From the NCBI RefSeq assembly GCF_001642735.1, contig NZ_LWHM01000016.1, forward strand, positions 170,860 through 234,859: a stretch of DNA of 64,000 nucleotides. Reading direction: 5' to 3'. The notes under the pieces are model-generated. The model did no database searches. It was not told the origin of the DNA and was given only the letters and a program-made list of their open reading frames with translations. The DNA is from Pseudohongiella nitratireducens. Its GTDB lineage: Bacteria > Pseudomonadota > Gammaproteobacteria > Pseudomonadales > Pseudohongiellaceae. The position numbers were made by a program, and so were the translations under genes. Positions 55,563 to 64,000 of this stretch are shown piece after piece; the first letter of the stretch is position 1, and each line of letters starts with the position of its first letter.

Positions 55563-55610
55563 CGGCCAAGTTATCCTAGTAACTCGCGGCCAGGTTATGC
55601 TAGCAATTAC
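55563..55610. repeat. Tandem imperfect 24-base repeat
   Basis: CGGCCAAGTTATCCTAGTAA and CGGCCAGGTTATGCTAGCAA, with their following bases, are two adjacent copies differing at about five or six positions. It lies between the ISL3 remnant and the end of the M19 gene. It might be an old insertion end or a protein-binding site. Confidence 0.5.
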
Positions 55611-55645
55611 ACAAGCGTGACCCGCACCGGGCTGACTCATACCGC

Positions 55646-57046
55646 TCAGGCTTCCGCCTGAATCTCCGCAGCAATGCGCTGAACCTCATCGAGTACACGC
55701 AGTGTATTACCACTCCAGAGCATACCGATTTCTTCCTCGGTGTAGCCGCGTCGTACCAGCTCCAGGGTCACGTTGAACGTTTCAGAGGCATCGTTCCAGC
55801 CCATGACGCCACCACCACCATCAAAGTCTGAACTGATGCCAACATGTTCCAGGCCAATCAGGTCCACGATATAATCAATGTGATCGACAAAGTCTTCCAC
55901 GTCTGCTTTGGGCGCCAGCATTTCGATTTCAGGAAAAAGTCGTCGCATGTTCTGCTGATACGTTTCCTGGGCAATGGGCTCCAGCGCATCAATCTCTTCA
56001 GAGGTCAGAATTTCAAAGCCATACTCACGGGCTTTTTCTTCCATGATCTGCTGGCGTTCTGTTGCCAGGAACACCCGGCGCTCTTCATTGATATAGCTGC
56101 TGAACGCAACTGTTTGAACGACACCGCCGTTTTCCTTCACACGCATCAATAAATCATCGCTAAGGTTACGGGTGTGGTCGGTCAACGCTCTGGCTGATGA
56201 ATGAGAAGCAATCACTGGCGCGACAGAAAGGTCGAGCATCTCCGAAATCGCATCGATGGAAGGGTGAGAAATATCGACCATGATGCCCAGGCGGTTCATC
56301 TCCGCCACCGCTTCACGCCCCAAATCACTCAAGCCATTATGCAGATAATCGTTATTGGCCTCACCAGTATTGGAGTCAGCAAACTGACTGTGGCCGTTAT
56401 GAGCCAGGGACATGTAGCGTCCGCCACGGCGATGGAAATCTTCGATATTGCTCAGATCGAGTCCCACCGGGTACGCATTTTCGATGCCGATCATGGCCAC
56501 TTTTTTACCGCTCGCGGCAATGCGTCGAACATCATCCGATGTATAGGCCAGCTCGATCCGGTCAGGTGCAATTTCTTCAGTCAGACGGTGAATCGCCTCG
56601 AATTTCTCGATAGCATTGGCGTAGGCCGCAGCATACCCTTCTTCATTAAGCTCGCCCTGTCCTGTATAGACAATGAACCAGGCGACATCGAGACCGCCGT
56701 CTTCCATCTTGGGCAGCGTCACTTGCGTATCCAGGCTCATGGTGTAATTGTTGCCGGATACGAAGTTATCGGCATTGATATCAACATGTGTATCCAGTGT
56801 GATCACCCGCTCATGTATTGCCTGGGCGCGAGCTATCAGCGTCTCTTCCGTTTCCTCAACGGCGGCTGGGGCAGATACCGTCTCCATGTTATTCTCAGCA
56901 CTGGGCGACGTACTGGTTGGCTCACTGCCTGAGTCGCCACAGGCAACAAGGGCAAAAGAAGCAGCAGCGATCAAAGACAGTCTGGCGAGTGAAAGCCTGC
57001 TGATAGAAAGTAAGTGTAACCGGTCCGGAAGAAGCATACTCATCAT
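55646..57046 (-). CDS. Membrane dipeptidase (peptidase M19) lipoprotein
   Basis: Zinc dipeptidase, here an exported lipoprotein: the signal peptide ends with LVAC/GDS, a lipobox, followed by a Ser/Thr/Glu-rich tether. M19 zinc ligands are in TLDTHVDIN (HxD), MIGIENAYPV (Glu), VDISHPSID (His) and VIASHSSARALTDHTRN (His and Arg). The late motif GLEHVGISSDFDGGGG is typical. About 466 residues. A GTG at 57055 is an alternative start. A function in dipeptide or D-peptide breakdown is expected from the family only. Confidence 0.9.
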   Translation of the reverse strand: MMSMLLPDRLHLLSISRLSLARLSLIAAASFALVACGDSGSEPTSTSPSAENNMETVSAPAAVEETEETLIARAQAIHERVITLDTHVDINADNFVSGNNYTMSLDTQVTLPKMEDGGLDVAWFIVYTGQGELNEEGYAAAYANAIEKFEAIHRLTEEIAPDRIELAYTSDDVRRIAASGKKVAMIGIENAYPVGLDLSNIEDFHRRGGRYMSLAHNGHSQFADSNTGEANNDYLHNGLSDLGREAVAEMNRLGIMVDISHPSIDAISEMLDLSVAPVIASHSSARALTDHTRNLSDDLLMRVKENGGVVQTVAFSSYINEERRVFLATERQQIMEEKAREYGFEILTSEEIDALEPIAQETYQQNMRRLFPEIEMLAPKADVEDFVDHIDYIVDLIGLEHVGISSDFDGGGGVMGWNDASETFNVTLELVRRGYTEEEIGMLWSGNTLRVLDEVQRIAAEIQAEA

Positions 57047-57337
57047 AATCTGCACATCCTGTTAACTGGGAGGTAGAAGAAGACGCCTGACGAACAACCA
57101 TGCTATGGCGTTGCTGAACATATAATGGCTGATTGGCAACCGATTGTCATTCCACTGAACTCAATATCAGGCCATTTTTGGCCTTTTGACTGCATAAATT
57201 TGAATTTAAAGGCACTTTACGATCGCCAAGGGGAAGATCGAATGCATGCTGTGGGTCTGACATAATGTTAGCCAAGCCCAACACAAAGTAGAAGTAACAG
57301 GACAACAATAGACAGAGCAAGAGTACATAAGACTACA

Positions 57338-57646
57338 ATGAAAATAATAATGCACTGCTCAATGGTGTTCGCCGGGCTTATCGGAATTTCCTGGTATGCA
57401 CTGTCAGACCATGATTTGTGGCCAGCGCTTGTTTACTGCATCACGCTTTGCATCATTGGCGCTGTCTCCCTGCTCAGGCATTACAAAAGCAGTGAGAATG
57501 TTCAAAAAATGACGCTCGTGTTGAATCGAATTGCAGCAGTTGTGCTGATGACCTTGTTAGTCAGCGCTTTTGTGATTTCTCCCGGCACGGGTATCGCAGC
57601 TGCCGCGCTGATTTTCATCCCCCTTACCCTGGCGCTGACAAATTGA
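57338..57646 (+). CDS. Small membrane protein, unrecognised
   Basis: 102 residues with three hydrophobic helices: HCSMVFAGLIGISWYAL, LWPALVYCITLCIIGAVSLL and VLMTLLVSAFVISPGTGI plus a last hydrophobic end. A short basic loop (HYKSSENVQKM) joins helices two and three. The ribosome site is weak. No family recognised. Free-standing, with 225 bases to the next gene. Confidence 0.5.
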   Translation: MKIIMHCSMVFAGLIGISWYALSDHDLWPALVYCITLCIIGAVSLLRHYKSSENVQKMTLVLNRIAAVVLMTLLVSAFVISPGTGIAAAALIFIPLTLALTN

Positions 57647-57871
57647 AACCCCGTTCCTGGATAAAAACCGATCAGCTGTCAGCAGCATTTCCTAATTTAA
57701 TGTGCACCCCCGACCTCTGCGGATATTGCCACTCGTACACTTTCACAATGGCAGCAGGAATGCTCTGCATAAAGACTATTCCGGACCTCACAGTCTTGCT
57801 AGTCTTGTGATCTGTTAAAACATGCTCAACGCATTTCCATAACAAGACTGATAACAGGATTTTTTGTCACT

Positions 57872-58699
57872 ATGAGAGCACCCAGCTGTAACCGTCTATT
57901 GCCGACTTTTTCAGGGGCCAATTGCAAAAGAGCGAGCATCATTTCATCTCTGCTCATGCTAATCGTGGCCTTTATGCCTGGTATTGCTGCCGCTCACGAT
58001 GTTTCTGAAGAGGCCCGCATCCGCATGAGCGAGGGCGGTTACCTGGACTACATGTGGACCGGTGCGGAGCATATGCTCACCGGCTATGATCACCTGCTAT
58101 TCCTGCTCGGCGTGATGTTTTTCCTGAGCCGGTTCATCGACATATTCAAATTTGTCACAGCCTTTACCATCGGTCATACCATCACCCTGACTTTCGCCAC
58201 CTTTGCAGGCATAACGGCCAACCATTATCTGATTGATGCCGTTATTGCTGTCACTGTTGCCTATAAAGGGTTTGAAAACCTCAATGGTTTCCCCCGATGG
58301 ATTGGTACAGCAGCACCGAACCTGTTGGTCATGGTTTTCATTTTTGGCCTTATTCATGGCTTCGGACTGTCTGCCCGTCTTCAGGACCTGACGCTGGCCA
58401 GTGACCCTGACCTGTTAGCCAAAATTCTTCTTTTTAATGTTGGTGTCGAGGCCGGCCAGATTGCAGCGCTGGTGGTCATGGGCTTCGCCATCCAGGCATG
58501 GCGCCAGGTCGATTTCTGGCCGGTCATCAGCCGTGTCGTCAATGCGGGGCTCATCTTTACCGGTATGCTTTTGCTGCTGTTCCAATTGCACGGCTATATT
58601 CATGAGGCGGGACTGATCCACGAGCATGCGCCAGCATCTGAGCCCGCAGCAGATGAAGGCTGGCACAGTCATGATGGCGGCCCCCTTCACAGGCATTAG
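57872..58699 (+). CDS. HupE/UreJ-2-like membrane protein
   Basis: Signal-peptide start (LLMLIVAFMPGIAAA/H) followed by a short polar lead and about six membrane helices. The family hallmark is GAEHMLTGYDHLLFLLGVMF; others are FTIGHTITLTFATF and FGLIHGFGLSARLQD. HupE/UreJ proteins are thought to be nickel or cobalt permeases, with the His-rich stretches binding metal; the C-terminus here is His-rich too (HDGGPLHRH, HEHAP). 275 residues. The next gene, a small exported protein, may be its partner. Confidence 0.85.
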   Translation: MRAPSCNRLLPTFSGANCKRASIISSLLMLIVAFMPGIAAAHDVSEEARIRMSEGGYLDYMWTGAEHMLTGYDHLLFLLGVMFFLSRFIDIFKFVTAFTIGHTITLTFATFAGITANHYLIDAVIAVTVAYKGFENLNGFPRWIGTAAPNLLVMVFIFGLIHGFGLSARLQDLTLASDPDLLAKILLFNVGVEAGQIAALVVMGFAIQAWRQVDFWPVISRVVNAGLIFTGMLLLLFQLHGYIHEAGLIHEHAPASEPAADEGWHSHDGGPLHRH

Positions 58700-58763
58700 T
58701 GGGCGGTGCGCCATCGCCAACAACTTTCATACAGAACATTTATAGAATCGACAAAGGTGAATC

Positions 58764-59270
58764 ATGTCAGCTAGCGGGTTACAAAAAAATCTATCACTCT
58801 TGTGCGGCGTTATATTATCGATGGGAGTATTACTAGCGTCGGTGCAGGCGTGGGCACATGGCCTGGAAATCCGGATGTCACCGGACGGCAGCCGAATCAT
58901 CGGACAGGTTGTTTATGAAGACGGTGCTCCCTGGTTTGCGGAAACGGTCACGATTGACAATCTGACAGCGCCGGAAACCGAACAGCTAACTCTCACGACT
59001 GATGCAGCCGGTGGATTTTCCGCCGCCGGAGTTATCGGACATGAATACCGCATTACAGCTCGCGATGAAACTGGCCACGCTGTGGAAGTGCTGCTAACCC
59101 TCGATGGCTCTTCGGCAAGCAATCATGCTGACACTGGCTCCACACCTGATGATGGTGCACCTGACAGTGAAGGTGGTGGCATTCCTTTCTACGTTATTGC
59201 CGGCGCACTGTTATTGCTCTCCATTATTCCTGCCAAATATTTACAGAAAAAAAGCTCCCGAAACGCTTAA
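58764..59270 (+). CDS. Exported carboxypeptidase-regulatory-like (CbiL/NikL-like) protein
   Basis: A signal peptide (VILSMGVLLASVQAWA/H) leads to a beta-sandwich region: HGLEIRMSPDGSRIIGQVVY, DGAPWFAETVTIDN, then LTLTTDAAGGFSAAGVIGHEY. This is the pattern of the small periplasmic subunit seen beside CbiMQ/NikMQ-type nickel or cobalt importers and of carboxypeptidase regulatory domains. A Ser/Asp-rich linker ends in a final membrane helix (FYVIAGALLLLSIIPAKYL). 168 residues. With the HupE-like gene 64 bases upstream it looks like a metal module; metal unknown. SD is AAAGGTGA. Confidence 0.65.
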   Translation: MSASGLQKNLSLLCGVILSMGVLLASVQAWAHGLEIRMSPDGSRIIGQVVYEDGAPWFAETVTIDNLTAPETEQLTLTTDAAGGFSAAGVIGHEYRITARDETGHAVEVLLTLDGSSASNHADTGSTPDDGAPDSEGGGIPFYVIAGALLLLSIIPAKYLQKKSSRNA

Positions 59271-59288
59271 AGTCGCAGCAGAAAAAAA

Positions 59289-59323
59289 CCCGCCGGAGAC
59301 CTTTTCATAAGGTTCCCGGCGGG
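59289..59323. terminator. Bidirectional terminator between the HupE pair and the TonB receptor
   Basis: A long stem CCCGCCGG...CCGGCGGG (13 of 15 paired, five-base loop) with an A run just left, so on the minus strand it ends in a T run. It can stop both the small exported gene and the receptor. Confidence 0.8.
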
Positions 59324-59410
59324 CCTCTCTTACCGGTCATTGCTTTCCGGTCATTTGCCTTACCTGCAAACAAGAATACTGCAGGCAAGGCAAGCTCAAG
59401 GTTTGCAGAC

Positions 59411-61663
59411 TTAGAAGTCGTAAACCAGTCGTGCGTAGTATGAACGCCCCATCGGGTCCTGCATCTCGCCCATCACACCGGCAAAGTCAGGTGTCCGTTG
59501 CGCCTCGCGATCAAAGAGGTTACGTGAACCGACACTGATGCCCATTTCACCACCGAAGAGGTTAATGCCACGGTAGGTGTAGGCAAGGTCGAAGTCAGTC
59601 CAGGCACGGATTTTGCCACCGACAATACTCGGGTTAGGGTTGGTGTTGGCAAAGCGCTGAATGATGGGTGTGTAGTTGGTACCATCCCATTCGACTTCGT
59701 CCACATAATGTACAATACCTGTAACCGCATGATTGCCCATCACCCAACCCAGGCTCAGGTTCGCTTTCAGCTCTGGCAAAGCAGGTGCCGTTCCGGTCAA
59801 CAGGTTGGTCTGCCCAACACCATCCAGAACCGGGCTGTCTTCATCATCCTGATACAGGAACTCATCTATATAGGTAGCCTGCAGGTTGATACGGAAATCA
59901 CCCCAATCCTGGAAACCGAAAGTGTAGTTACCCTGAATGTCGTATGCCGTCACTTTAACGCTCTGGGCATTGACACTGCCAGGTGAGGTAACCTGCAAAA
60001 TGGTGCCCAGGTCAGACTCATCACGAATGATATCCGGGTTGCTCAAACCACTTGCCAACCAGGCCTCAAGCTGCTCCATGGATGGCTGATTACCTGCTCC
60101 GACGCCGCTACCGGTGAATCCGGACCAGACCTTGAATGCTTCAAAATCAGCATTCATTACCTGCTGGCCCGTAATACCCACAATTCGGTTCTCGAAATCT
60201 GTTTCGTTCCAGGTAACTGACAGGTCGAACTCACCAAACGCCAGATCAAAACCCAGCTGTTTGGAGGTGGATCTTTCGTTCTCCAGATCGGGGTTACCAC
60301 CGGAACATGCGGTGGTAAATGCTGAGAAGGACGAGAATCGATCTGTTACGGTCGACAACGCACAACTTACCGGATCCAGCAGTTGGTCAATTGTTGGGGC
60401 AATAAACGCATCACCGGTTGTTGCACGCAGGTTCAGCCAGTCAGTTGCCGCCCAGGTTACACCGAACTTCGGATCAGTTGACTCCTGACCGGTACTGAAA
60501 TCTTCCCGACGTACTGCCGCCTCAATTTCAACATTGCTGAGAACAGGAATTGCCAGTTCCATGAAATAGGCATCAACTTCACGGCTGCCGGACGTGATGT
60601 TCTCCGGGATCGGGCTACCAATCCAGGTATCACCACGGATCTCATGGACAGAAGGCGTATTGGTATATTTGTCATTACGACGCTGGTAACCAACCGCTGC
60701 CCCAATTGCTCCGCCGGGCAGTTCAAAACCGCCCAATGGCACTTCACCGTTCAGGACAATGTCGATGGTATCCAGCCAGGTCTCTTCCATTTCTTTTGAG
60801 CGAGCAGCCACAGCGTTCATGACATGAATGGAGTTATTATCTGCCTCATCAACCACAAAGAATGGGTTGTAACAGGCGTCACGATCGTTAACCACATCGC
60901 ACTGGACACCCTGTTTCATCGCTTCAATATCGAAGTTCTGGTTAGACATGTAACGCAGACGCTGAGAGCTTTGCGCATAGGCCGCCATACCTTCCCAGCC
61001 GTCCAGGAACGGCACTGCGAAGTCCGCCTGCAGCATTAATCGACGGTTGTGGTCGGTACCATCAGAAATGTTATCACCATCGACGGTATGACCATCAGAA
61101 GTGATATGGGTTTTGTTGATTGGTCGCAGCGTTCTGGCCTTGACGTCTTCGTGAAGTAACACACCGTTTGGCGTCGTACCTGAAACAATATAGTCCATCA
61201 GGCCATCATTATTCAGATCCTGTGAGCCGCGATCGGGCACGCCATCACCATTCGTGTCGACACCGTACAACTGCTCACCAGCGGAGTTTGTTGCCAGGAA
61301 AGGGTTACCTGGCAGTTCACCCCTGAGTCCACCTAGTTCGCCAATACGAGAGTTACCCGGGTTTGACGTGGAGGTATAAGCCACCTGGTACAGGCGTGAG
61401 TTAAACGCCTGGAATTTCAACGTCAGATCATCACTGACATCCCAGGTGGCATTGACGAACAAAGAGGTTGTATCCGTCGGTTCACGATAGCTTCGGGTAT
61501 CACCGAAATCGAAGTAACAGGTTGACCCCACCAGCATGCCGTATGGGTTGTTGTTAGCACCCGCCACATAGGAATTGCGCTGATCCGCAGGGGCACAGTT
61601 CGGATCCGCCTGGTTTGCTGTGGCGCCTGTGTACTGACCGAACTCATCACGAACCGGTACCAC
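59411..61663 (-). CDS. TonB-dependent receptor, C-terminal barrel part (frameshifted gene)
   Basis: Outer-membrane barrel with long extracellular loops (the calcium-like repeat GVDTNGDGVPDRGSQDLNNDG is in one). It ends in the usual aromatic residue: SYYARLVYDF. It cannot start here by itself: the frame upstream, read without a stop to about 61745, continues as LGWDERPDLAQAGLNYSSNA, which joins to the plug half at 61693-62379 with one base added or lost. Joined the protein would be about 968 residues. The substrate is unknown; the receptor class resembles the large receptors of Caulobacter and Cellvibrio-type bacteria. Confidence 0.85.
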   Translation of the reverse strand: MVPVRDEFGQYTGATANQADPNCAPADQRNSYVAGANNNPYGMLVGSTCYFDFGDTRSYREPTDTTSLFVNATWDVSDDLTLKFQAFNSRLYQVAYTSTSNPGNSRIGELGGLRGELPGNPFLATNSAGEQLYGVDTNGDGVPDRGSQDLNNDGLMDYIVSGTTPNGVLLHEDVKARTLRPINKTHITSDGHTVDGDNISDGTDHNRRLMLQADFAVPFLDGWEGMAAYAQSSQRLRYMSNQNFDIEAMKQGVQCDVVNDRDACYNPFFVVDEADNNSIHVMNAVAARSKEMEETWLDTIDIVLNGEVPLGGFELPGGAIGAAVGYQRRNDKYTNTPSVHEIRGDTWIGSPIPENITSGSREVDAYFMELAIPVLSNVEIEAAVRREDFSTGQESTDPKFGVTWAATDWLNLRATTGDAFIAPTIDQLLDPVSCALSTVTDRFSSFSAFTTACSGGNPDLENERSTSKQLGFDLAFGEFDLSVTWNETDFENRIVGITGQQVMNADFEAFKVWSGFTGSGVGAGNQPSMEQLEAWLASGLSNPDIIRDESDLGTILQVTSPGSVNAQSVKVTAYDIQGNYTFGFQDWGDFRINLQATYIDEFLYQDDEDSPVLDGVGQTNLLTGTAPALPELKANLSLGWVMGNHAVTGIVHYVDEVEWDGTNYTPIIQRFANTNPNPSIVGGKIRAWTDFDLAYTYRGINLFGGEMGISVGSRNLFDREAQRTPDFAGVMGEMQDPMGRSYYARLVYDF

Positions 61664-61692
61664 ATAGTTACCTGGTGCATTCGAAGAATAGT

Positions 61693-62379
61693 TCAGACCG
61701 GCCTGGGCCAGATCGGGGCGTTCATCCCAGCCCAGACGACTGTTGGTACGGACTGTCCGGCAAGTACAACATCAAGATCACCAATGTCACCACCCCAGAG
61801 CATCTGCATGGATTGCTCGTCATAGTCACCACGGGAATCCTGTTCACCGTAGGCCTCGAGTTTAAGGCCATCGTATGTGGCGTAAGGGATGAAGTTGACC
61901 ACACCAGCAACAGCCTCATTACCATATAGTGCAGCAGCACCATCAGCCACCACATCAATTCGCTGTATGGCAATCGTCGGGATCATTACGTTAACGTTTT
62001 CGTCGGCTATACGTTTTCCATCCATCAGGGTCAGGGTGGATTGCGGACCAAGCCCCCGCAGGTCAACACTGGAGCTACGCGAAGTCGTGCCCTGAATGGT
62101 GTTGGTGATGGAGGATGAAGGGCCACCGACAAAGGACATGTTTTGCATGACCTCACCAATGTTCAGTGTACCTTGTGCAGCCAGATCATCCGCAGTGATC
62201 TGGGTGATTTGAGAAGCCTGGGTAAAACCTTCACTTCGGCGAATGAAAGAACCGGTTACAACCACTTCTTCCACTTCCATCTCACTCTCCTGAGCAAAGC
62301 TCTGAGTGGCCAGGGGAATCAGTGACAGGGAAATTGCAGTACACAACAGTCTACGTTTATGGGGAATATTGAATCGCAT
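61693..62379 (-). CDS. TonB-dependent receptor, N-terminal plug part (frameshifted gene)
   Basis: The signal peptide (LLCTAISLSLIPLATQSFAQ) is followed by a TonB box (EVEEVVVTGSFIRRSEGF) and the plug domain: DLAAQGTLNIGEVMQNMSFV, SVDLRGLGPQSTLTLMDGKR and VVADGAAALYGNEAVAGVVN. It leaves frame after DVVLAGQ (about 61750): the last 20 residues (SVPTVVWAGMNAPI...) are out of family, and the correct continuation is in the frame of the barrel piece. So one receptor gene with a single-base frame break. Confidence 0.88.
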   Translation of the reverse strand: MRFNIPHKRRLLCTAISLSLIPLATQSFAQESEMEVEEVVVTGSFIRRSEGFTQASQITQITADDLAAQGTLNIGEVMQNMSFVGGPSSSITNTIQGTTSRSSSVDLRGLGPQSTLTLMDGKRIADENVNVMIPTIAIQRIDVVADGAAALYGNEAVAGVVNFIPYATYDGLKLEAYGEQDSRGDYDEQSMQMLWGGDIGDLDVVLAGQSVPTVVWAGMNAPIWPRPV

Positions 62380-62735
62380 TATATCGCTCCTAAGTATTCT
62401 TATTATCTAGCTTTTTTCGAAACAACATTGGCATTGCGATTGATGCAGAGAAAACCACTCTCGTCACCTAAAGTAACGCCGGCTCCTACAACACATCTGG
62501 AACGATCGAATAATGTTCTCACAGAGGATAAATTGCAATACTTTGTAACAACTATTCAAAACAATGAATGTGCTCACATTTTAATTTACACCCAAGTTAT
62601 TATTTTTATTAGTAATAACCCCTTTTTTCGTGTTTCACACTGGACTCATGATTGATTGGAATATATCTTCAGGTATGCCCACAAAACACGGGGTCAACAC
62701 CGAGTCAAAAGGTATACCGGCATAAGGAAAACCAC
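62380..62735. other. AT-rich gap upstream of the TonB receptor
   Basis: About 350 bases with no gene of weight, very AT-rich from 62500 to 62640. It must hold the promoters of the TonB receptor (minus strand) and of the oxygenase (plus strand); I could not pick sound -35/-10 pairs. Confidence 0.5.
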
Positions 62736-63266
62736 TTGAAAATAATTTCTCAACCCTTATTTCCCAGCGTGGTCTGGACAACCCTGCTTGACGATCACAA
62801 GGCATTCAATTCACAGCTGATGAATCAGGTTTCAGCCTTGCAGGATATCGACCCCAGGGGGGTAGACAATACCAATGTGAAGGGATGGCAGAGTCCGAAT
62901 ACTCTCCAGAACCTGCCCGCGTTCGAGGAGATCAACCGCCGTATATTACAGGTGTGCCAACGCATCGGTGAATCCCTGCATTTCAAATCCGGCCAGGCGT
63001 ATCACCTGCAGGCATGGGCCAATGTCAGTCCGCCAGGGGCGTCCAATAAAATCCACTATCATGCCAACTGTCATTTCAGTGGTGTTTACTACATCAGCCT
63101 GAAAGCCCCTGAATGCGGCAGCATATACTTCCGGGACCCCAGGGTGGCCTCCAGGATGATGACCTGGCCGGTTGAACAGATCACCGACTTTACTGCCGAG
63201 GAGATACCGGTGTTTTTCAAGATAGTTGACACCTTTTTCTTCACGCGGCCTGTTTCTCCGCACTGA
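62736..63266 (+). pseudogene. Putative 2OG-Fe(II) oxygenase (PF13759-like), 3' end replaced by IS sequence
   Basis: A likely TTG start at 62736 (after AAGGAAAACCAC) gives MKIISQPLFPSVVWTTLLDD. The oxygenase block NKIHYHANCHFSGVYYISLK with GSIYFRDPR fits the HxD-type 2OG-oxygenase family with its first His and the PR motif. The final family block (distal His with RISIAFN-like strand) is missing; the reading runs into FFFTRPVSPH, which lies within IS3-element sequence from about 63235. The gene is thus broken by the insertion. An upstream ATG at 62652 is possible. 176 codons from the TTG. Confidence 0.65.
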
Positions 63267-64000
63267 TAATCTGATCGTCTCTTTCCGGATTCAAACACAC
63301 TGCTCCGACCGGCGTACAGTTCCTGGTTGGTCGACTACCCCAACGTGACGGCGTATTCAGTTTTGCTCGCTCCAGGATCTCTTTACGATTGTTCAGTATC
63401 GTCTGATCCTGACCACTGTGCCGCTGCTGCGGTGTCACAAACCGGATCTTGCTGTGCTTGTGTTCATGGTTGTACCAGTAGATAAACCGTTCAACCCATT
63501 GCCTGGCTGCTGTCAGATCCACAAACCCGTTTGACGGCCACTGTGGTCGGTATTTCAATGTTCGGAACACCGACTCTGCATAAGCATTGTCGTTGCTCAC
63601 TCGCGGCCGGCTGTACGATGGCATCACGCCTAGCTCTTCCAGTTTTATTTTCAGTGTCTGAGACTTCATTGGCGAACCATTGTCGGAGTGCAGAACCAGC
63701 GGCGTGTTAAAGCACTGCTCACTTAAAAGTGAGCGCTGCAATAGTGCTGCCGCATGCTCACCGCATTCCACCTCATACACCTCGTAGCCAACGATTTTCC
63801 GGCTGTACACGTCCATGAACATGTACAAGTAGAAAAACTGACCACGGACCTGGGAGGCGAGATAGGTTATATCCCAAACCCACACCTGGCACGGCGCTCT
63901 GGCAATATGTGTGCTCAGTGCCGTTTTACGTTGCGGCGCATGTGCCTTGCCTCTGTGGTGTAGCTGTCCTTTTTCTTTGAGCACCCGATAAAACGAGGAC
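63241..64000 (-). mobile_element. IS3-family transposase OrfB (5' end beyond window)
   Basis: DDE transposase of an IS3-type element. Reading upstream to the window edge adds SSFYRVLKEKGQLHHRG, the usual pre-core region. The catalytic triad is in CQVWVWDITYLA (Asp), LHSDNGSPM (Asp) and SNDNAYAESVFRTLKYRP (Glu), with the late IYWYNHEHKHSKIRFVTP. The stop is at 63241. The insertion's terminal repeat was not found with confidence, and OrfA, if present, lies past 64000. About 253 codons visible. Confidence 0.9.

Noticed and set aside
63200..63300. Left terminal inverted repeat of the IS3 element
   Set aside because: Without the other end past 64000 no repeat pair can be compared; candidate starts near 63235-63275 are guesses.
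1..64000. CRISPR array or phage-defence island
   Set aside because: No evenly spaced repeats, no cas genes, no restriction-modification genes; vapBC is the only such item.

Overview
The window is a stretch of a gammaproteobacterial chromosome of moderate GC content. Gene order is close to textbook gammaproteobacterial synteny: aroK next to a type IV pilus/competence cluster divergent from ponA, priA-ftsN-hslVU-ubiEJ, yhfA-crp, trpGDC, lptD-surA-pdxA-rsmA-apaG-apaH, tsaD divergent from rpsU-yqeY-dnaG-rpoD. The set fits a free-living aerobic heterotroph of the Pseudomonadales/Cellvibrionales/Oceanospirillales type: MurU/AmgK peptidoglycan recycling, a Vfr-like CRP, Na+-coupled symporters and a TonB receptor. 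The genus cannot be read from the sequence. About the first 48 kb is compact housekeeping DNA; the last 16 kb is more accessory.

Layout. 1-4 kb: aroK (cut by the window edge) and a short ComA-E/HofMNOQ-like secretin cluster whose secretin is split by a frame change, divergent from ponA at 4.2-6.6 kb. 6.8-14.6 kb: rpmE with a long leader, chorismate mutase, priA, ftsN, a sigma-32-type promoter feeding hslVU, a DUF971 gene, ubiE and ubiJ. 14.8-17 kb: a bufferin (RiPP-type metallophore) operon bufA-bufB-bufC whose precursor is internally duplicated. 17-30.4 kb: yhfA/crp, trpC-trpD-trpG, photolyase, an orphan response regulator, a diguanylate cyclase, lipA, and amgK-murU-rpe-trpE. 30.5-39.5 kb: the lptD to apaH outer-membrane/vitamin B6/ribosome-maturation run, then cca and a pteridine reductase. 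39.7-43.1 kb: an NCS2-type permease, folK, folB and tsaD. 43.4-48 kb: the macromolecular synthesis operon rpsU-yqeY-dnaG-rpoD. 48.1-48.6 kb: two large fold-back repeats with no gene. 48.7-53.6 kb: two Na+ symporters and a di-heme peroxidase-like protein. 53.7-54.4 kb: a CAU-anticodon tRNA followed by a vapBC pair. 54.8-64 kb: a frameshifted small exported protein, an ISL3 transposase remnant, an M19 dipeptidase lipoprotein, a HupE/UreJ-like pair, a TonB receptor split by a frameshift, and an oxygenase gene cut off at an IS3-family element that leaves the window.

Working together. The lptD-surA genes serve the outer membrane. ponA, ftsN, murU and amgK serve wall synthesis, division and recycling. 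The two trp blocks, chorismate mutase and aroK share the chorismate pathway. The folK/folB/pteridine reductase genes serve folate. tsaD and the tRNA with a CAU anticodon both bear on decoding. The most unusual items are the double-domain bufferin precursor with an apparent terminator/anti-terminator before its maturase, the fold-back repeats after rpoD (with a diverged half copy after ponA), the split secretin, and three separate single-frame breaks in otherwise intact genes, which could be real decay or sequence error.
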